Assembly (NCBI GenBank): GCA_020086605.1
Contig: JACBWW010000016.1
Coordinates: forward strand, 1,412,269 to 1,476,268
Source: Lanius collurio
Lineage: Eukaryota > Chordata > Aves > Passeriformes > Laniidae
Direction: 5' to 3'
Length of the DNA: 64,000 nt
Below the pieces are notes generated by a model. It saw only the letters and a list, made by a program, of their open reading frames with translations. It did no database searches and had not been told where the DNA came from. This document shows positions 12,638 through 26,093 of this stretch, in pieces. A program made the translations under genes and the position numbers. The first letter of the stretch is position 1; every line of letters starts with the position of its first letter.

Positions 12638-15600
12638 CAATGCCCAACCATGAAACACTCTTTCACTTTAGTGGATATCCTGTAGCTTGCAGTAGGGACA
12701 GTTGGGGAGAAACCTGGAATTGCCTTTCTAAACTTTGCGCTGGAAGGGAGGAAGCTCAAGGATCATCCCCTCAGCCTGGGGCTGAGCCAAAGGGCACTGG
12801 CCCTGCTGTTTCCTCTGTGCCATCAGAGGACAAATCAGAGCTGAAATCCAGGGATGAGGTGCAGTGTTTTGCTAGCTGTGCTGCCAGAGAGAACCATGGC
12901 TCCTCTCCCCTCGCCCTGCAAACCAGCACGTCTCCTTCACCCTGCCCGCCTGTGGTTGTGCATGGACACTGCTTTCCTGACGTGGCTTGCCAAGAGCATG
13001 TCTGATGATCATCTTTTTCATGCCAAAGTGATAGGTGGGATGGAGACCAGAAAGGAATTTTCTAGCACTCAAAGGACACGTGGGTAAGCAGCCTGGGAAC
13101 GACTCAGTTCGGGACCTGCCACTGGTGGTATGAAAAGCAGTGGCAGATAAAGGAGGTCAGTGATTTTAAAATACTGTAGCTGGATACAGAATTGAATGTG
13201 TGACTGCCTGACATTTTTGTGGAAAAAATAATCTGCAATACACATCTTCTGGACTGGATCCTAGTTCTCTTTTTTAGAGCTATGAAAGCCTCAGATACAA
13301 AAAATCTCAGCTGCTAAAGATTGAAGGAAAGGTTTGCCATTCTGCTGAAACTTCAGGTTTCTCCTGCTGACTAAACTGCGAGGGAGGAAATCCCAGGGAA
13401 GGGGCTGCAGGGGAAATCACCTGAGGGGGACAGTATGGCCAGCTCCTGCGCCTATTAAATGTTTCTTTTGAGCTCTGGAATTTCAGCTACGCTTGGTCTG
13501 GTTTTAATAACAGCCTTTGCAGGATCATAGGAAATTGACTCAGAAAATGGGTCTGAGAAATTAAAAGGGGAAAAAAAAGAGAGTTCTGAGGAAGAGTTCT
13601 TGTGGAAACTTGAGCTTTTTCTGTGACTTATTTTTGAACTGGGACTCTGTGCTCTGACTGTTCCACCACCATTTTCTGCAGTGATTCCTTGAAGTGTTGG
13701 GATCTGTCTTATCTAGGGAAATAGTTTAGCTTCCTGAGAAGAAAGTAGTATTTTTAAAGTTACTTTCCAAAGGAGCTTTCTGTTGCAGCGCCTATCACTG
13801 TCACATGGAGCTGAAAATCCTGACATGCTGAAGAAATACAAGGTTTCCATTTTCTCCTGTTCTGTTTTAAGATAAAAAGGTTATTTTCAGGGGTAAGACC
13901 TGGACTGTCCTTGTCCAATGAGCAGATTAGCACACATTTGGTGTGGAAAATTTGGCACCTTATAGTGTGATACAGCCTGTCTTTGAAAACACAATTTTTT
14001 TTCTTCTGCTTTATTAGCATTTAATCAAAGGAATTGTGCAGAAATTGTGAGCTCTCGGCATTTTCTCACTGTTCCTCCCTTAATGTACAGGGAAAGGAAA
14101 AGAGTTAGGAGAGCAGGAAATAATTTTCTTCCCTGCTTCGCTCTGATTCTAAAGCTGGTTTGGGTTATGTGCTTTGAATATTTCTGTAAGGAAACAGAAA
14201 CTATTTGCATGATACATGCCTCTTTTAATTAATCCCACTTGAGGTGGGTGGATCTCTCCCAGCACAGCCTGTGAGTAAAGGCCCCTGGCTTTAAGGGCTT
14301 GATGCCAAAGCATATATGATTTGTGAAATATTCCCCCTGCCAGAATCTGTATTATTCCCTCTCTTTCTTGAAAAGCTGCAGTAGTATTTTGATAGAAAAT
14401 GCAGCTGTGTGCTTGCTTCAGTAAGATGGCTTTTAGCAGGCACTAGAACCACTTCAGCTTACCATGATGTGAGTCTGCCTGCCTGTGTGGAAAGCCTGAT
14501 CTGACCAATTTAAGTTCTACTGTAGATGCTTTGATTTATAGCTTTTAAATGTCCTGAATGGGAATCTCAGCTTTGCCACAAGGAAAACAATTGAATTGGA
14601 AATGTTTTTTCTCCTGGCAGCAGAGCCTGTGGCGTTTGTGGGGGTGGGAGGATGCTTCCCTTTTCTCCCCTGTCCTGCTCAGCAGTGCTACTGTGGATTC
14701 ATGAAGGCTTTCCCCGCAAAGCACTGGAGATGGTTACTCACTTTATCACTGAAACAAATGTGACCCCACAGGGTGTGAAACTCTGGAGCACGTGTGTCAC
14801 CCCCAGGCATGCTGGGGCTGGTCCCCAGAGGCTGGGGCTGCTCTTTACATGTGAGGCAAGTTGTGGGGAGAGAATTCGTGTTGTGCTGCTCACATACTGT
14901 CCCTACAATTTACTTCAACCTACAGCCAGCCAGCAGGGAAGGGCTGATGGCAGCCCTGCAGCTCCCCTTTGTTACGCCACCAAGGCTAATTCCATGACCT
15001 GCTGTGTTAGTAGCTAATCTGCACTGTAAGCCATTGTTACACATTTCTGCCAAACTGGCACAAAAAGGTACTTTTACCTGACAGTAACTGAAGTTAGAAA
15101 TTTTCAGACAAAGTCTGGAGCACTGCAGAAAGCTTTACTGCCTGATGTCTCCCAGCCCACAGGCTCACACTCAACTCTTTGGTTGCCAAATATCAACCAT
15201 TCACTAAGTTTTCTGTAATGGATTTTTATGGATTAGAGTTCTTTGAAAAGATTTAATGAAATGTATAACGCCTGTGCATTGAACAGTAAGGGGATTCTGT
15301 GCAAAAATTGCACAATACTCTGAATAAAATCTGTCATAGTGCATAGGCATATAAGGCCAGAAGAGTTATCCTGCCTGAGCCAGGGAATCCTCTTTCTCCT
15401 TAAAGTTTGACCTTGCAGCCTTAAAAGCTTACTACTGTATTTTTTAGTGGAATATAAATTGTAATCAAATAGTCACTGCACCAGATTCTTCTGGCAGGAT
15501 GAGTGAGTGCCCACCTTAGAGTGTTTGCTGACTTGGATGATCTTAATCTGGACACCCACGTAGGAGAGCACAGCTCTCTGTCCAGCATCCATGTGTCCTC

Positions 15601-16085
15601 TTTGAATGGATCTTTGGCAGAGGTTACATTCAAAAAGTATAGTCTACAATTAGGATTGTTTCATGCAAGCAAAGAGACAAAAGCATTATATGGACGGATT
15701 TCAAAATCCTCTGAACCTCAGGAGAAAAGAAAGCTCAAGAATAATTGAATTTAATTCTGTATCTCATGTCTGTGATCAAAAGAATATACAGCTACACGGG
15801 CAAAGCCAGAGCCCCTCACAGGGGGAATGCTGCCCTTCTGTAGTCAGTATGTTTCCAACTCGGCCTGTCCAAGGACCCCAGAATCACAAGACTTATGAGA
15901 GTATCAGTTATTCTTTCTGTGATTTCTTCCCAGAGGGAAGACAGCCCTGTGTAATTTGTTACCAGTCTAATGTACATTTCTTGTTGAAATGCACACCCAG
16001 TAATATCTTACTTCTGCTGCTGGCTGCTTCAAGCAGCAGCAGACTCCATTTATTTTCTCTTATCTCTTAGAAAGAAGCTCTGCAT

Positions 16086-16347
16086 TTTCCCATCCTCCAC
16101 TGGCTCCTTTTTCACTGTTTTCCCTTTTTTCTCAGCCTTTCCCTCTCTGTCCCTTTCTTGACCATCCTGTTTGCTTCCTCTTTCACCTTTTCCTTTCGCT
16201 TGGTTTCCTGCTTGGTACATTTGTCTCCCTTCCCCATGTATTCCTTACTTTCCTTCTCAACATCTTGTCTTGGTTTCTTTCCAACTTATCCCTTCCCTTC
16301 CCTGCCACCTTTGTAAATCTGTCACCTTGCATTTCTTCTTTTAAAGT
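16086..16347 (+). repeat. Polypyrimidine-rich tract
   Basis: About 260 bases consist overwhelmingly of C and T on the plus strand, with many CCCTTTCC/TTTCCTTTC-like blocks. No short unit repeats exactly. It lies in the large DNM3 intron. Confidence 0.8.
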
Positions 16348-16513
16348 TTTTCAGACAGTTTTCAAGCCATATAATGCAATATTTGGCAATCTTTCTTAAC
16401 AGCAGCCTGGTGGCAGTGGCTGTGACACCCAACAGAAACATGAGCTACACTGCTTGGGGCAGTCACACTGCCAGGTGCAAACCTGGGCTCATCTTGCAGC
16501 TTTGATCAAGGAA

Positions 16514-16592
16514 CAGAATCATAGAATAGTTTGGTTTGAAAGGGACCTTTAAAGGCCATCTAGTCCAACACCCCCTGCAATGAACAGGGACA
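16514..16592 (-). repeat. CR1 LINE 3'-end fragment (antisense)
   Basis: The reverse complement of a CR1 3' end is visible: cagaatcatagaatagtttg followed by gtttgaaagggacctttaaa and ggccatctagtccaacaccc. It is truncated and opposite to DNM3. Confidence 0.92.
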
Positions 16593-17848
16593 ACAGAAGC
16601 ACTGCAAGAAGGAGCATTTTGCATGAGGGTAAGTATTGGAGGGCTTGGCCAGAAAGCAGGTCACAGCAGGTTGTAAAAACATGTAAAATGTCACATTACA
16701 GCAAGTCTTGTGGTTTCATTGTAATTCTGCAATACTGATCTTATGAGAAATTTGGAATGGCATTTACACAGAACTGATTCTTCAGCTGCCTGAACTGTAA
16801 TGCCATGAGAGATACAGGAGGGTCTTCACTTCTGCTCCAGGAGCTTCAGCGATTGCTGCCTGTAAAAGGATGGCTTTCTTTTAGACTGGCAGTAGGATTT
16901 AGTTCCTGCCTTGCTTTATATACCTCTCTTCCAGCTGACTATGCTGAAGATTGAGGAGAACAAAGTTCATGGGATGCCAGACATTACAGCCTAGGTACCA
17001 TGTCTGCTGCCACTGACTCTTCTCTCAGCATCTCCCTTCATCAGCCACAGGCAGACTGTCCATATCTTCAGTGGTCTAGGAATTTTCTGATGGGCAGTAC
17101 ACTATGGCAGTTGAACAAAAGTATCTGCAGGATCACTTGTTGTATGTAAGGGTTTAGGTTTGATCTTATTTATTGCATCTCAGGTAGTTGTAATCATCTT
17201 GAGTATTGTTCCTGAGGTACTTGCTCCTGCCTCATTCAACATAAAGTTGTTTTTAAAATGAAACAGCATTCAATTGGGATTGTTGCAAGTCACTTTAAAA
17301 GTTCAGCAAAGAGAATCAGGCAGAGAAATGGATTTCATTACTCTTAGTGTAGTCCAGACTTATGTGATGGGAAAGGATAAGTAAAACAGATGCAAGAGGA
17401 AAGAGGAAAGAAGACAGAAAAACAAGGAACCTGAAAAGCATCAAAAGAAGTGATTCTGGAATAAAGATGATGTTGCAAGTGCAGTCCTCAAAGATAGTAG
17501 TAGTGTCAGCTGATGCACTGAATGAATTTCAGCAAAAAAATAGGTTTGGTTTGCATTTTTCTTTTCTTCCTTAGCATTTTCTCTCTCAAGATACTGTTAG
17601 CAGAAGGAAGAGGTTTTATTTTATCTCTCTACTTGGAAAAATAAAGTAGAATCAAACAACAGCAGTTGTTTGACAGAAATACAGGAACCCGAAGATGTGC
17701 TTTGTCCCAAGAAATGACTTGGTTTCATAATGGAGTAGTTTAATAACAGCTTCCATGAAGGCATTGCAGGATTAGAGCTACGGTGTTGAGCAGGGAATTT
17801 CTGCCTTGTCTAAAGAGTGGGCAAATAGCAGAGCATTTCTAGCCTGCC

Positions 17849-18208
17849 TTATGCTAGAAGAGAAAACATCTGAGAGTAAACAGAGAGAAACAGTGATGAT
17901 TTGAACTTCCTGCACCTGAAGGCATCTTGAAAGGCTGTGTTGAAACTCTCCTGTGCAAGCTGTATTGGATCAGTAGTGAATGAGGGCGCTCCATTAACAA
18001 CAGTGACACTGGTAATCCCATTAGTTGGCATCGTGGACAAGAAGAGGTGCAACTCCAGCTGAGGGTGACAACCAGGACATTTGCTTCCCTTCTTGCAGCA
18101 AGGTAAGTAATGAGGAGAGAGGCAAATGGGCAGAGGAAGGTCAAAGCTGAGTAGGAAGGAAGAACAGAGAAAGCAGAAGTAGATGTGGTGTTCAAAAGTG
18201 GGGTACAT
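17849..18208 (-). other. Unrecognised antisense open frame
   Basis: This is an uninterrupted 119-codon minus-strand frame in an AT-rich intron. It contains the segment MPTNGITSVTVVNGAPSFTT followed by DPIQLAQESFNTAFQDAFR. A possible donor (TTCAG|GTGCAG on the minus strand) falls just after that segment. I do not recognise a family. An overlapping frame on the same strand is equally open, which argues for chance. Confidence 0.2.
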
Positions 18209-20974
18209 GATTCACATTAATGCCAAACAGTGCAGCTACACACAGAGCAGTGCACAAGTCTTGAGCTACTGTGAAAAGATCAGATGTTCTTCATGCTGAT
18301 TTTGTGGCCCTTCTCTTGTCATCTTCTGTGGACAGAACAGTATTCTGAATGTTATCGCCCAGCACTTCTAACTTTCTCTTCTTCATGGGCAGTTTTGACC
18401 CTCTGGACCATCCTGACCTAAGGTTTCCGAAAGGTCAGGACAGAGGACAGTCTTACACAAATGTGTTGCACACTTGCTTACTTGACATGTTCCCTGCTGA
18501 AGAGCAAACAAGAACACACAGTTTCTTAAGAATAATAGTCTGTCTTGGTTGCTCTTTTGAATTAATTTTGTGCTTATTCAAGCTGAGCTTTTCATATGAC
18601 ACATTAATTCCCTGAAATGATTAATTTGAAAATGCAGTATTCACACAAACATACAATATATTTGTATGTATGTGTGATGGATGTTAATTTATGATGGTCA
18701 TATAGAAAACAGAGCTTGAGTTGTAGATAATAAATTATTCTACTGGAACATCATATTTTGGGCCACTTAGCCTCTGAATGGAGTATCTGTATTAAGTTAA
18801 ATCACACACAGTGGAACTTCACTAACCCTAGTGCTTTCAAACAGTGTAAGCCTTTGAATTAATGGAGGTTTATATTGCTGCAGTGTAGTGGTGGTCAGTG
18901 GAAGGACACATTCTTCCCATTCACTCTTATTTTTTTGTTTCTTTTACTTAAATATATATCTGATAAACCAGCATAATCTAATAACTTTAACTTGCTTACA
19001 GTGAACAAAAAAATTCTTCCACTGAGAGAACATTGTGTAGCTGGGTCATCTGCAGTTTTGGGATTCAGCTGTAGGGACAGCCAAGGCAGACCCTGACAGT
19101 ACAGTCTCAGCATGCCCTCTGTGCATTTGTAGAGCCTGACATGAGTTCAGCTGGAAAACTGCTCAGAACTACCAGGCACCCTCAAAAGCTGTGCTCTGCA
19201 CCTGAGGGCTTCCCTTCCTGATTTGCCTGATGATAATGATCCTGTGAGCAATGCTTACTACAGACACTTTGTGTTTAACAAAATGACATTTTCCAGTACA
19301 GAAACAAATCTGAGAAATTTTCACTCTCTCGGACCATTACACTGGGATAAGGGACCATCTCAGGCAGATATTCCACAGCTATTTTTTCCTTTCATCACCA
19401 CTGAGTGCAGTTTCTCATTTCCCCCACAATCACCATCTCCTCCTGATCCTTGTCCATGATTCCTGCTTTACTCCTCCTAATGTCATCATCCTTTTTCTGT
19501 TTTTCCTGCTTTGTTATGACCTGTGTCACTAGGATCAAGTGCCTTTCCTCCCCTTGCCTTTCCCACTTCCACTCCAGATCCTTGCTCCCGAGTTGATGTT
19601 TGGGAGACTCTGCAGTAGCCATGCTGCATCTGCTGTGGGACAGAAAGAGTTTAAGCATATACAGATTGAAGACTAATTAGGTATACAAACCATGTCTTGC
19701 CCCTATTTTTCAACCATGATGGGTCCAGTAGTTTCATTTCTGGTTTGGATTGTCCTCTAGATCCTGAGGCTAACAGAGGTTGAGAGATACCGTATAAAAG
19801 TTAAGTTGATACAAGAACCAGAAAGAGTAGAGGGTGTGGGTCTCTCAGGATCTTACTGAAACAGAGAAAACCAGAGAAACAGTATAAAAATAAAATCAAT
19901 CAAAGCATTATAACTATCTCAAGACCAAGCTACTTAGTCTCTCTAAATAATCACCCTAACAGGAAAGCAGATTTATTCCTCACCTGCAGTAAGTCACTCT
20001 TTTGGCCTCTTACTCTATGCCTCATGTCCAGGTTTGTACTGCCACCTAAAAGAAATTTGCCTGCAGTCAGTCTTAAAGCTGCTTAGAGATTTTAAGTATT
20101 TTCGTGTTAAATTCTACAAAGATGATGCCACATATCAGGGTTCTCCGAGAGGGCTGTATTACAGGGAAACCAAGATGATGGAATAGGGAGAGAATAATGG
20201 ACTTGTGTTCACAGCTTCAGATCTATAGGATGTATTGTAAAATATAGTTCTGTGCATGCCTTCCACAAGTGTTCTCTGGTGGTCACAAGCAAGCAAGAAT
20301 GTCAAATGTAAGTGGAAATGAAAGCCTTTTATTTAGAAGTCCTCTGGCTGTGCTGTGAGAAGCCATCTTCAAGCGGGGCCTCCCATGGTAATTACAGCCA
20401 TGCTTTACTGAAAGCACATTTTGTGCACTCCGTGTGGGGAGCGATAGGACTTCTCAAAAGGCAAAGGCTCGAAGAACTCCCATATGTTTCTGATCGAATT
20501 TTAAGTCTAGACTTGCTTTATTTAGTTTTTTTTGCTCTGCATTTGCCTAGCTAAAGCTTTTAGGAGTTCTTTTAAAACTGGTAATGGGGGGGTGCTGCTT
20601 AGGTTAAAAATAAATGTAAAAACTTTTCCTTTTTTAAAAAAAGGTTTTGCATGGGGGTAAGAGTTCCCCTCCATTCAAAACCCCACTGAGCTCTTCAAAG
20701 GAGGAGTCTCTGGAGCAACATCAGGGAGTTATTAAATACATACTTAGTCCACAATTTTCATTGGTAAATTCTTTATGTCTGCTTAATGTGTGCTAGTTAG
20801 AAGAACTGATTCTTTTTGCAGACTCGTTTACTCAACCCCGGGGGGACCTATGATCTCCTGCCCCTTTAGCCCCTTTAGCACTAACTTTCACAAACAGTTT
20901 CCCTTTTTTTTTAAAAAAAAATGCAGCAAAACAAATAACAACCCTCAAAAAAACCCAAGACAACATAGTTAAAC

Positions 20975-21580
20975 TGGTCAGGCAGCGGGACACGGCCCCA
21001 AAACTCGAAAACCAAGCTGAAATGTGGGCGACAATGACCAAAAGGATTTCCCGCAGCAGTGACATTTTTCTAAGGAGCTTTCTCTGCAGCAGGAGCCGCC
21101 TCTCGGGGCCGGGAGCAGCTCCGCACGGCGAGCGCTGCCCGGGCTCTGGGAGCCGCGCCGATAACGCGCAGAAACCCGGCCCGCGCCGTCTGCGCCACTA
21201 TCATCTGCTGGCTTCAGACTAAACATTTAATTGGGCTTAGTCACATATTTACTCACTGAGATGGCAGCTAGCGCGGAGCAGGGATGCGGGGGAGGTTGTT
21301 TTTCCCCGGTTTTCCCTCGCCCGGTCCCCGGGCAGGCTGGAGCTCCCCCTGCCGCTCTGCAGGCCGGGTTCCTCGGCGTTCGGAGGGGCTGGCAGCGCTC
21401 CCGTCGGTAACCTTTGCTCGGGATGCGACGGGGCCGAAACCACGCTCGGCTTCCCTCAGAGCTGCGCTTTGTGGAACTGCCCTGGAGTTGGTTGCTAGCT
21501 TTGTTGTCTCAAAGGCTCCTGCACCTCTCCATGGCCTCCCAGCCACCGCTCGGGGCGTAAAGGACCCAGGGAGGGGGCTT
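20975..21580. promoter_or_regulatory. Intragenic CpG island in DNM3
   Basis: CpG dinucleotides become dense from about 21080 to 21550 (for example gcacggcgagcgctgcccgg and ataacgcgcagaaacccggc). The surrounding intron is nearly CpG-free. No coding exon is evident inside. It could be an alternative or antisense promoter, or a GC-rich conserved element. Confidence 0.6.
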
Positions 21581-24563
21581 GGCCTCTCCTCCTGTCTTTG
21601 GGGTTGTGATTCTTGTTAGGGGGAGAAAAAAGGTCTGATTCCTTCTCCCAGTGTAGAAATGGTCACAGAATGACTTGTCACCCTGACAGGGAAATCTAGG
21701 ACGGGCGACTTCAGGGTTTATTCTTTCCTTAACGTGGACTTGAGCTCCAGCTCGTGCCAGTTAATCCTTTGTGCCAGTGGCTAAGGAAGGTGAGGTCTCT
21801 CCCCCAAGCTGAACCCCCTGTGCTCTGCCCAGGGCCTTGGGAGCACAGTCCCCCTTCCTCCACTGCTGGCACAGGGAATTGCAGATAGCCCAGGAGACTG
21901 TCAGCGGCAGGGCTGGAGGGAATGGTGCTACTGCAGGTCTTTTCCCAAGAGCTGCCTTTCCCAAACATCTGCCACTCCTCTAGAGGGCACCTGGGCTCTC
22001 CAGGCGGAGGTCCTGCTCCCCAGGTCGTGGTGTGGAGGGTTAAGGAGCTGGAAGTGCATGGGAGGCAGGCAGCACCCTTCAGGGGCTGGAGCTACGGAGG
22101 GCTAAGCCCATTCCTCATGGACATTTCTGCCCATGCCCTTTGGGAAGACACACACAAGTGTTTGTATCAGAGCATCCCCTCGCTGAGCAGACCTGACTGT
22201 TGGGCCGTGTCACAGGGAGAACCAGGCTGTTGTGGCTCGGCAGCAGCTCCTCACCAGAGGGTCCCCTTGGGGATATTGTCTTCTCCTTGAAGTGCTTGGT
22301 ACTGCGGAGTGGGAAAGAGCTAATAGGAATTTTTTCTGTTCAGGTCTGCACTGGGCTTGAATGGCAATTCAAAATAGCGGTCAGTGTGCAATAATAGGTC
22401 TGGTTCGAGGAGGAAATGGTGCTCAGGCCTGATTTTGGTTCAGGTTTGGTGTGACTGATTATATCCAGGAAATCCTCCCACTGTGCTCTCCAGTTTCTGA
22501 TCCTGCTGTGTTAAATAGCAATTTGGCTAAATTGCATTATTTGAATCCAGCGGGCTGCATTTAACCTGGTATTAAAATGCATGTTTGGGCTTGTATCTTT
22601 TAAATTTGATATGAAGACAGCTGTATGCATTTTCTCTTGTTTGTAAATTGTATACATATGATACGATGTTTTCAGTAAGCGCTAAACAATGCAATGTGAG
22701 GCATTTCAACAAAGGAATAATTTAATGCAACCCAGCAGAAATGCAGAGCCTTAGAAGTGGTTCTTTATGAAACTACAAATTTTGGAAATGGGTCCAGAAG
22801 ACCTACACTGGAGCAACACAAGAAACAATAGTTAACACAGTAACATTTTTCCTGTAAGAAAAATACACCATGAAGAAATTATATTTTGCCTATTTTTTTT
22901 AGCTTGTTGATTTACTTGAATGCTTTAGTTGGCATATTTTGTATTTGTTGCATGGTAGGGATTAAAATTCTCATTTCTTCACCAAAAGAGAATATTGTCG
23001 CATAAGATGCACTTTGAGACAAACGAGATTTTTTTTTTTTTTTTTGTCAAGTGTAAATTTGTCTCACATATTTTGTTCCAGTTCAAAGAAAATTAACATA
23101 TTGTTGCATTATTTTCATCTTCAGTTTAGCTTTAGCAGAATGAGACACATGTCCTTCGTAAGCTTCTTCAGAGCCAGAACTGTCCCTACTTGCACAGGTG
23201 GAGGACGGGTTAGGAAGGGCTGCACAGTTTGTTTGGGCCATTAATGAGCTCTGCTGGAGCCGATGGGAATCAAAGAACCTCAGCTCCCACCTTGCTCAGA
23301 GCCTGGGTTCAGCCATGAGCTCTCCTGGTAATCTGGGCTGGGTTAAGAAACAGAGAGAGCTGGTACTTCCCTTTAAAGAAAGTGGGGACTGAAAACACTG
23401 TGTAAGACATGGATTGGGATAACTGCAGCAACAGAACACTGCTAGAGGGTGCTGCACAGCTGGCTGAGGGAGCAGGCCAGCTGGGAGGAACAGTGTCACA
23501 GGGCTGTTTATACAGCACACAGCAGTGCCAGACAGGACTGTGCGAGCTGGTGCAGGCACTGGAGGCCAGTTGTCAGCTCAGAATCTGTATGGGCCTTGCT
23601 TGGCAGTGGGATGTTTTATCCCAGGTGGAAAGGAGCATCAACACAATATTCTCTGTAACTAATCTGATGGAATTACCTCCACACAGCACTGATGTGGACC
23701 TTAACTGCACACCAAAAGGTAAAGCTACCAGAGGGGCTCTGTCTACAACTCCAGCAGAGTTGGTGTGTCATCCTTGGATGAAGGGAGGGAGGGGTAGGTG
23801 CCAGCCTGGACTGCAGGTGGAATGTGCTTGGAGATCACACTACTGCTACTCTTGCACTGGGGTCTCCTCATTCAGAGGATGGCACAGTCCAAATTAAAAT
23901 GCAGGGGTTTGCAGTACACAGGGAAATGTAATGAAGGCACCTAAGTCTTCCCCAAAAAATCTGTGATTCTGTAGCACTTCCTGAAGTTAACAGAAAAATG
24001 CATTAGTGGTAAATTAATGAATCCAGCAGCCCTAGCCATGACTGGCATTTTCATAACTGGGCATTGATATAAAGCCTCAAAATGTGCCTCAAATTCAGGC
24101 ACATTGATAGGGCTATAGTTTGCCCAAGTATGCAAGAAGCTGCAGATTTTCCTGCTTCTGCAAAGTGGACTTGAAGTTGTTGCAAGCTGTTTTCCCCAGT
24201 CCTGTCGCCTGCTCTGAAATGTGCCTGTAAGTCTTCTGTGTGGCTGTCCAGGCTGGGACTGACCCCTAAAAATGGAGAATAACAATTCTCCCCGATGGTT
24301 TGCAAGGCTCAAGAGTGGAACTGTGTGTGGAGAACCCCCAGGGTGTGGACAGTGATGGGTGAGAGCAGTAAGGCCCGGTAGACACGTGGCAAGCCCATTG
24401 CCTCCTTCCTTACTATGGATGGTTAAGAGCTGTCTTGCTTCACTGTATGTGGAAACAGGATTGTTGTGTGTATGAGCATGTGCATGTCCATGTAACAACA
24501 GCCAGAGGTGCCAGATCTGTGCTCAGTGTTTGTGCTTACTGTTTCTTCTCTCTCTCTCTCCAG

Positions 24564-24633
24564 TCGAAGACCGCCCCCTTCACCTACTCGGCCCACTGTA
24601 ATCCGTCCGTTAGATTCATCCCTGTTAGACTAA
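24564..24633 (+). CDS. DNM3: DNM3 terminal exon 1 (canonical tail ending SLLD)
   Basis: Following a strong polypyrimidine acceptor (tctctctctctccag), this exon completes the split serine codon of the PRD exon. It then encodes RRPPPSPTRPTVIRPLDSSL LD and a TAA stop. This is the canonical C-terminus of dynamin-3, closely matching the mammalian ending RPTIIRPLESSLLD and the related dynamin-2 tail. PPSPTR is a class II SH3 ligand (PxxPxR). There is no AATAAA within 1 kb downstream; the nearest perfect one I see is at 26088-26093, so the 3' UTR may be long. The stop makes this exon mutually exclusive with the two tails downstream. Confidence 0.96.
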
Positions 24634-26087
24634 ACGGAGTTTCTGGCATGCCATTCATTGTTAACCAAATATGTGGAAACAAATTGCTTGGTAACTGTCA
24701 CAATAACCAATGTATAGTCGCATGTATGGACATCTGTAGGCAAGTAACCAATTTTACTGATATACTCTGTCCATTCTGCATTGTTTATGGGATCTTAAAT
24801 GTCTGGGGAAGGTCTGTGCTGCCTTGACTTTTCCTTTTGCAATAATTGATGTTAGCTAACTTACTGACACATATCTCCACCCAGGCAACTGTGCTCACAG
24901 TCCTCTACAGCAAAGAGGGCTTGACTTTGTGTGTGTTTGTGCACATGTTGATTTGATCTGCTGCCTTTTGTTTCCTCTTACCTGAATGGAATCTTGCTTT
25001 TATTTTATTTATACCCTCCAGGTTTTCTGTTTTTCCCTTGTAGTGGCTAAACTGGGCAAAGAAAAGCCATGTGGTTTCTTACCAAGGTATTCTGAAGGCC
25101 CCATATTTCCAGGTCTCTTTTGCAAGGGGCTTGCTTCTCCTATAAATTCTCCATATCCAAAGTTTAGTTTTAAGGAATGTTAAACAAACAGTGTGTGTGT
25201 TTGTGTATATGTTTTGCTTTATTTGCACCCTGGCAGCTGACGTGCCAAGTGGGTTGGGTTGGTGAGGAGCAGGCTGGGGTGCCCCAGCTCACAGGGCTTG
25301 GAGTGGAGCCTTCTAACCCTGCAGCCAGGATGGGAGAGGGTGGTTTGAAGGGCTGGTGTGTGACAGAGCAGTGTACGCCAGCTCCCTTTGTCCTCTGCCA
25401 GTGCTTGCTCACGCTCCTCTTCCTGCTGCACTCCTGGGAAGCCCTGGAGCGGGGGGAGTGCATGGAAATGTGCTGTGTGGCAGGATCCAGGGAACTGCTT
25501 TAGGTCCTTCTGTGACACAGAAGGACATAGAGATACAGATAGAGGCAAAGCTGAGTGTGGGCTCCCGCTCCTCTGCCCACTGTGTGAGCCAGTTCCCAGA
25601 GCTTCAGCCTAGACTGGCAGCTGAGCTTCCCAAGGGTCTGGTGTGGATGTGAGATATTTGTGATACTTTCACATGCCAGTTGATAAAGTTCCACTGTGCC
25701 CACTGTGTAAAGATTTTCTCTTTGCATTACATGCACACCTTGGTTTACTGTTGCTTCTATCCAGCTAGGTTCTGGGAAGTGCTCAGCTGTACATCCTGGA
25801 TTATTTTGGCAGCTGCTCACTTGCAGAGGTCCTCTCTGTCTCTTGTTTTGCACATTGTAAATTAATGCATTATAAAAACCTTTTGTCTTAACTGCATTAC
25901 TTCACTTTAAACACTTAGGGTCAGTGTCACCCTTAAAGCTTAGAACTTACTGAGTTAACAGAATGAAACTAGAGAGGAATTTGGCCTTGTTCCTTCAGAA
26001 AATATGAATTGCTGCTATTACAATTATGGTTACAGATCCCTAGGCAAAGCAATTGGTGGTTTCAAAGGCCCCCAGTATAATCAGTCT

Positions 26088-26093
26088 AATAAA
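26088..26093 (+). terminator. DNM3: Candidate polyadenylation signal for the canonical DNM3 tail
   Basis: AATAAA lies 1.45 kb after the canonical stop, followed by a T-rich stretch (tgtatttattg). It is the first perfect hexamer after that stop, but there is no transcript evidence. Confidence 0.4.

Larger units (their letters stand above)
11474..24563 (+). other. DNM3: Large DNM3 intron before the first terminal exon
   Basis: This 13.1-kb intron contains an assembly gap, a paired hairpin, an AT microsatellite, a polypyrimidine tract, a CR1 fragment and a CpG island, all listed separately. Several long open frames occur (for example 23409-23897 on plus, and 23941-24498 and 17849-18208 on minus). 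None has a product I recognise or a convincing exon structure. Confidence 0.85.

Noticed and set aside
12215..12759. Long minus-strand frames across 12.2-12.8 kb
   Set aside because: They consist mainly of X from the N run.
23409..24498. 162-codon plus-strand and 185-codon minus-strand frames
   Set aside because: No recognisable domain. Frames of this length are expected a few times by chance in 64 kb.
24700..24760. Resemblance to the reverse complement of miR-199a-3p (taaccaatgt...), in a gene whose intron hosts antisense miR-199a/miR-214 in other vertebrates
   Set aside because: Only the first ten bases match, and the expected partner arm about 35 bases away is absent. The known locus lies in an intron further 5' than this window.
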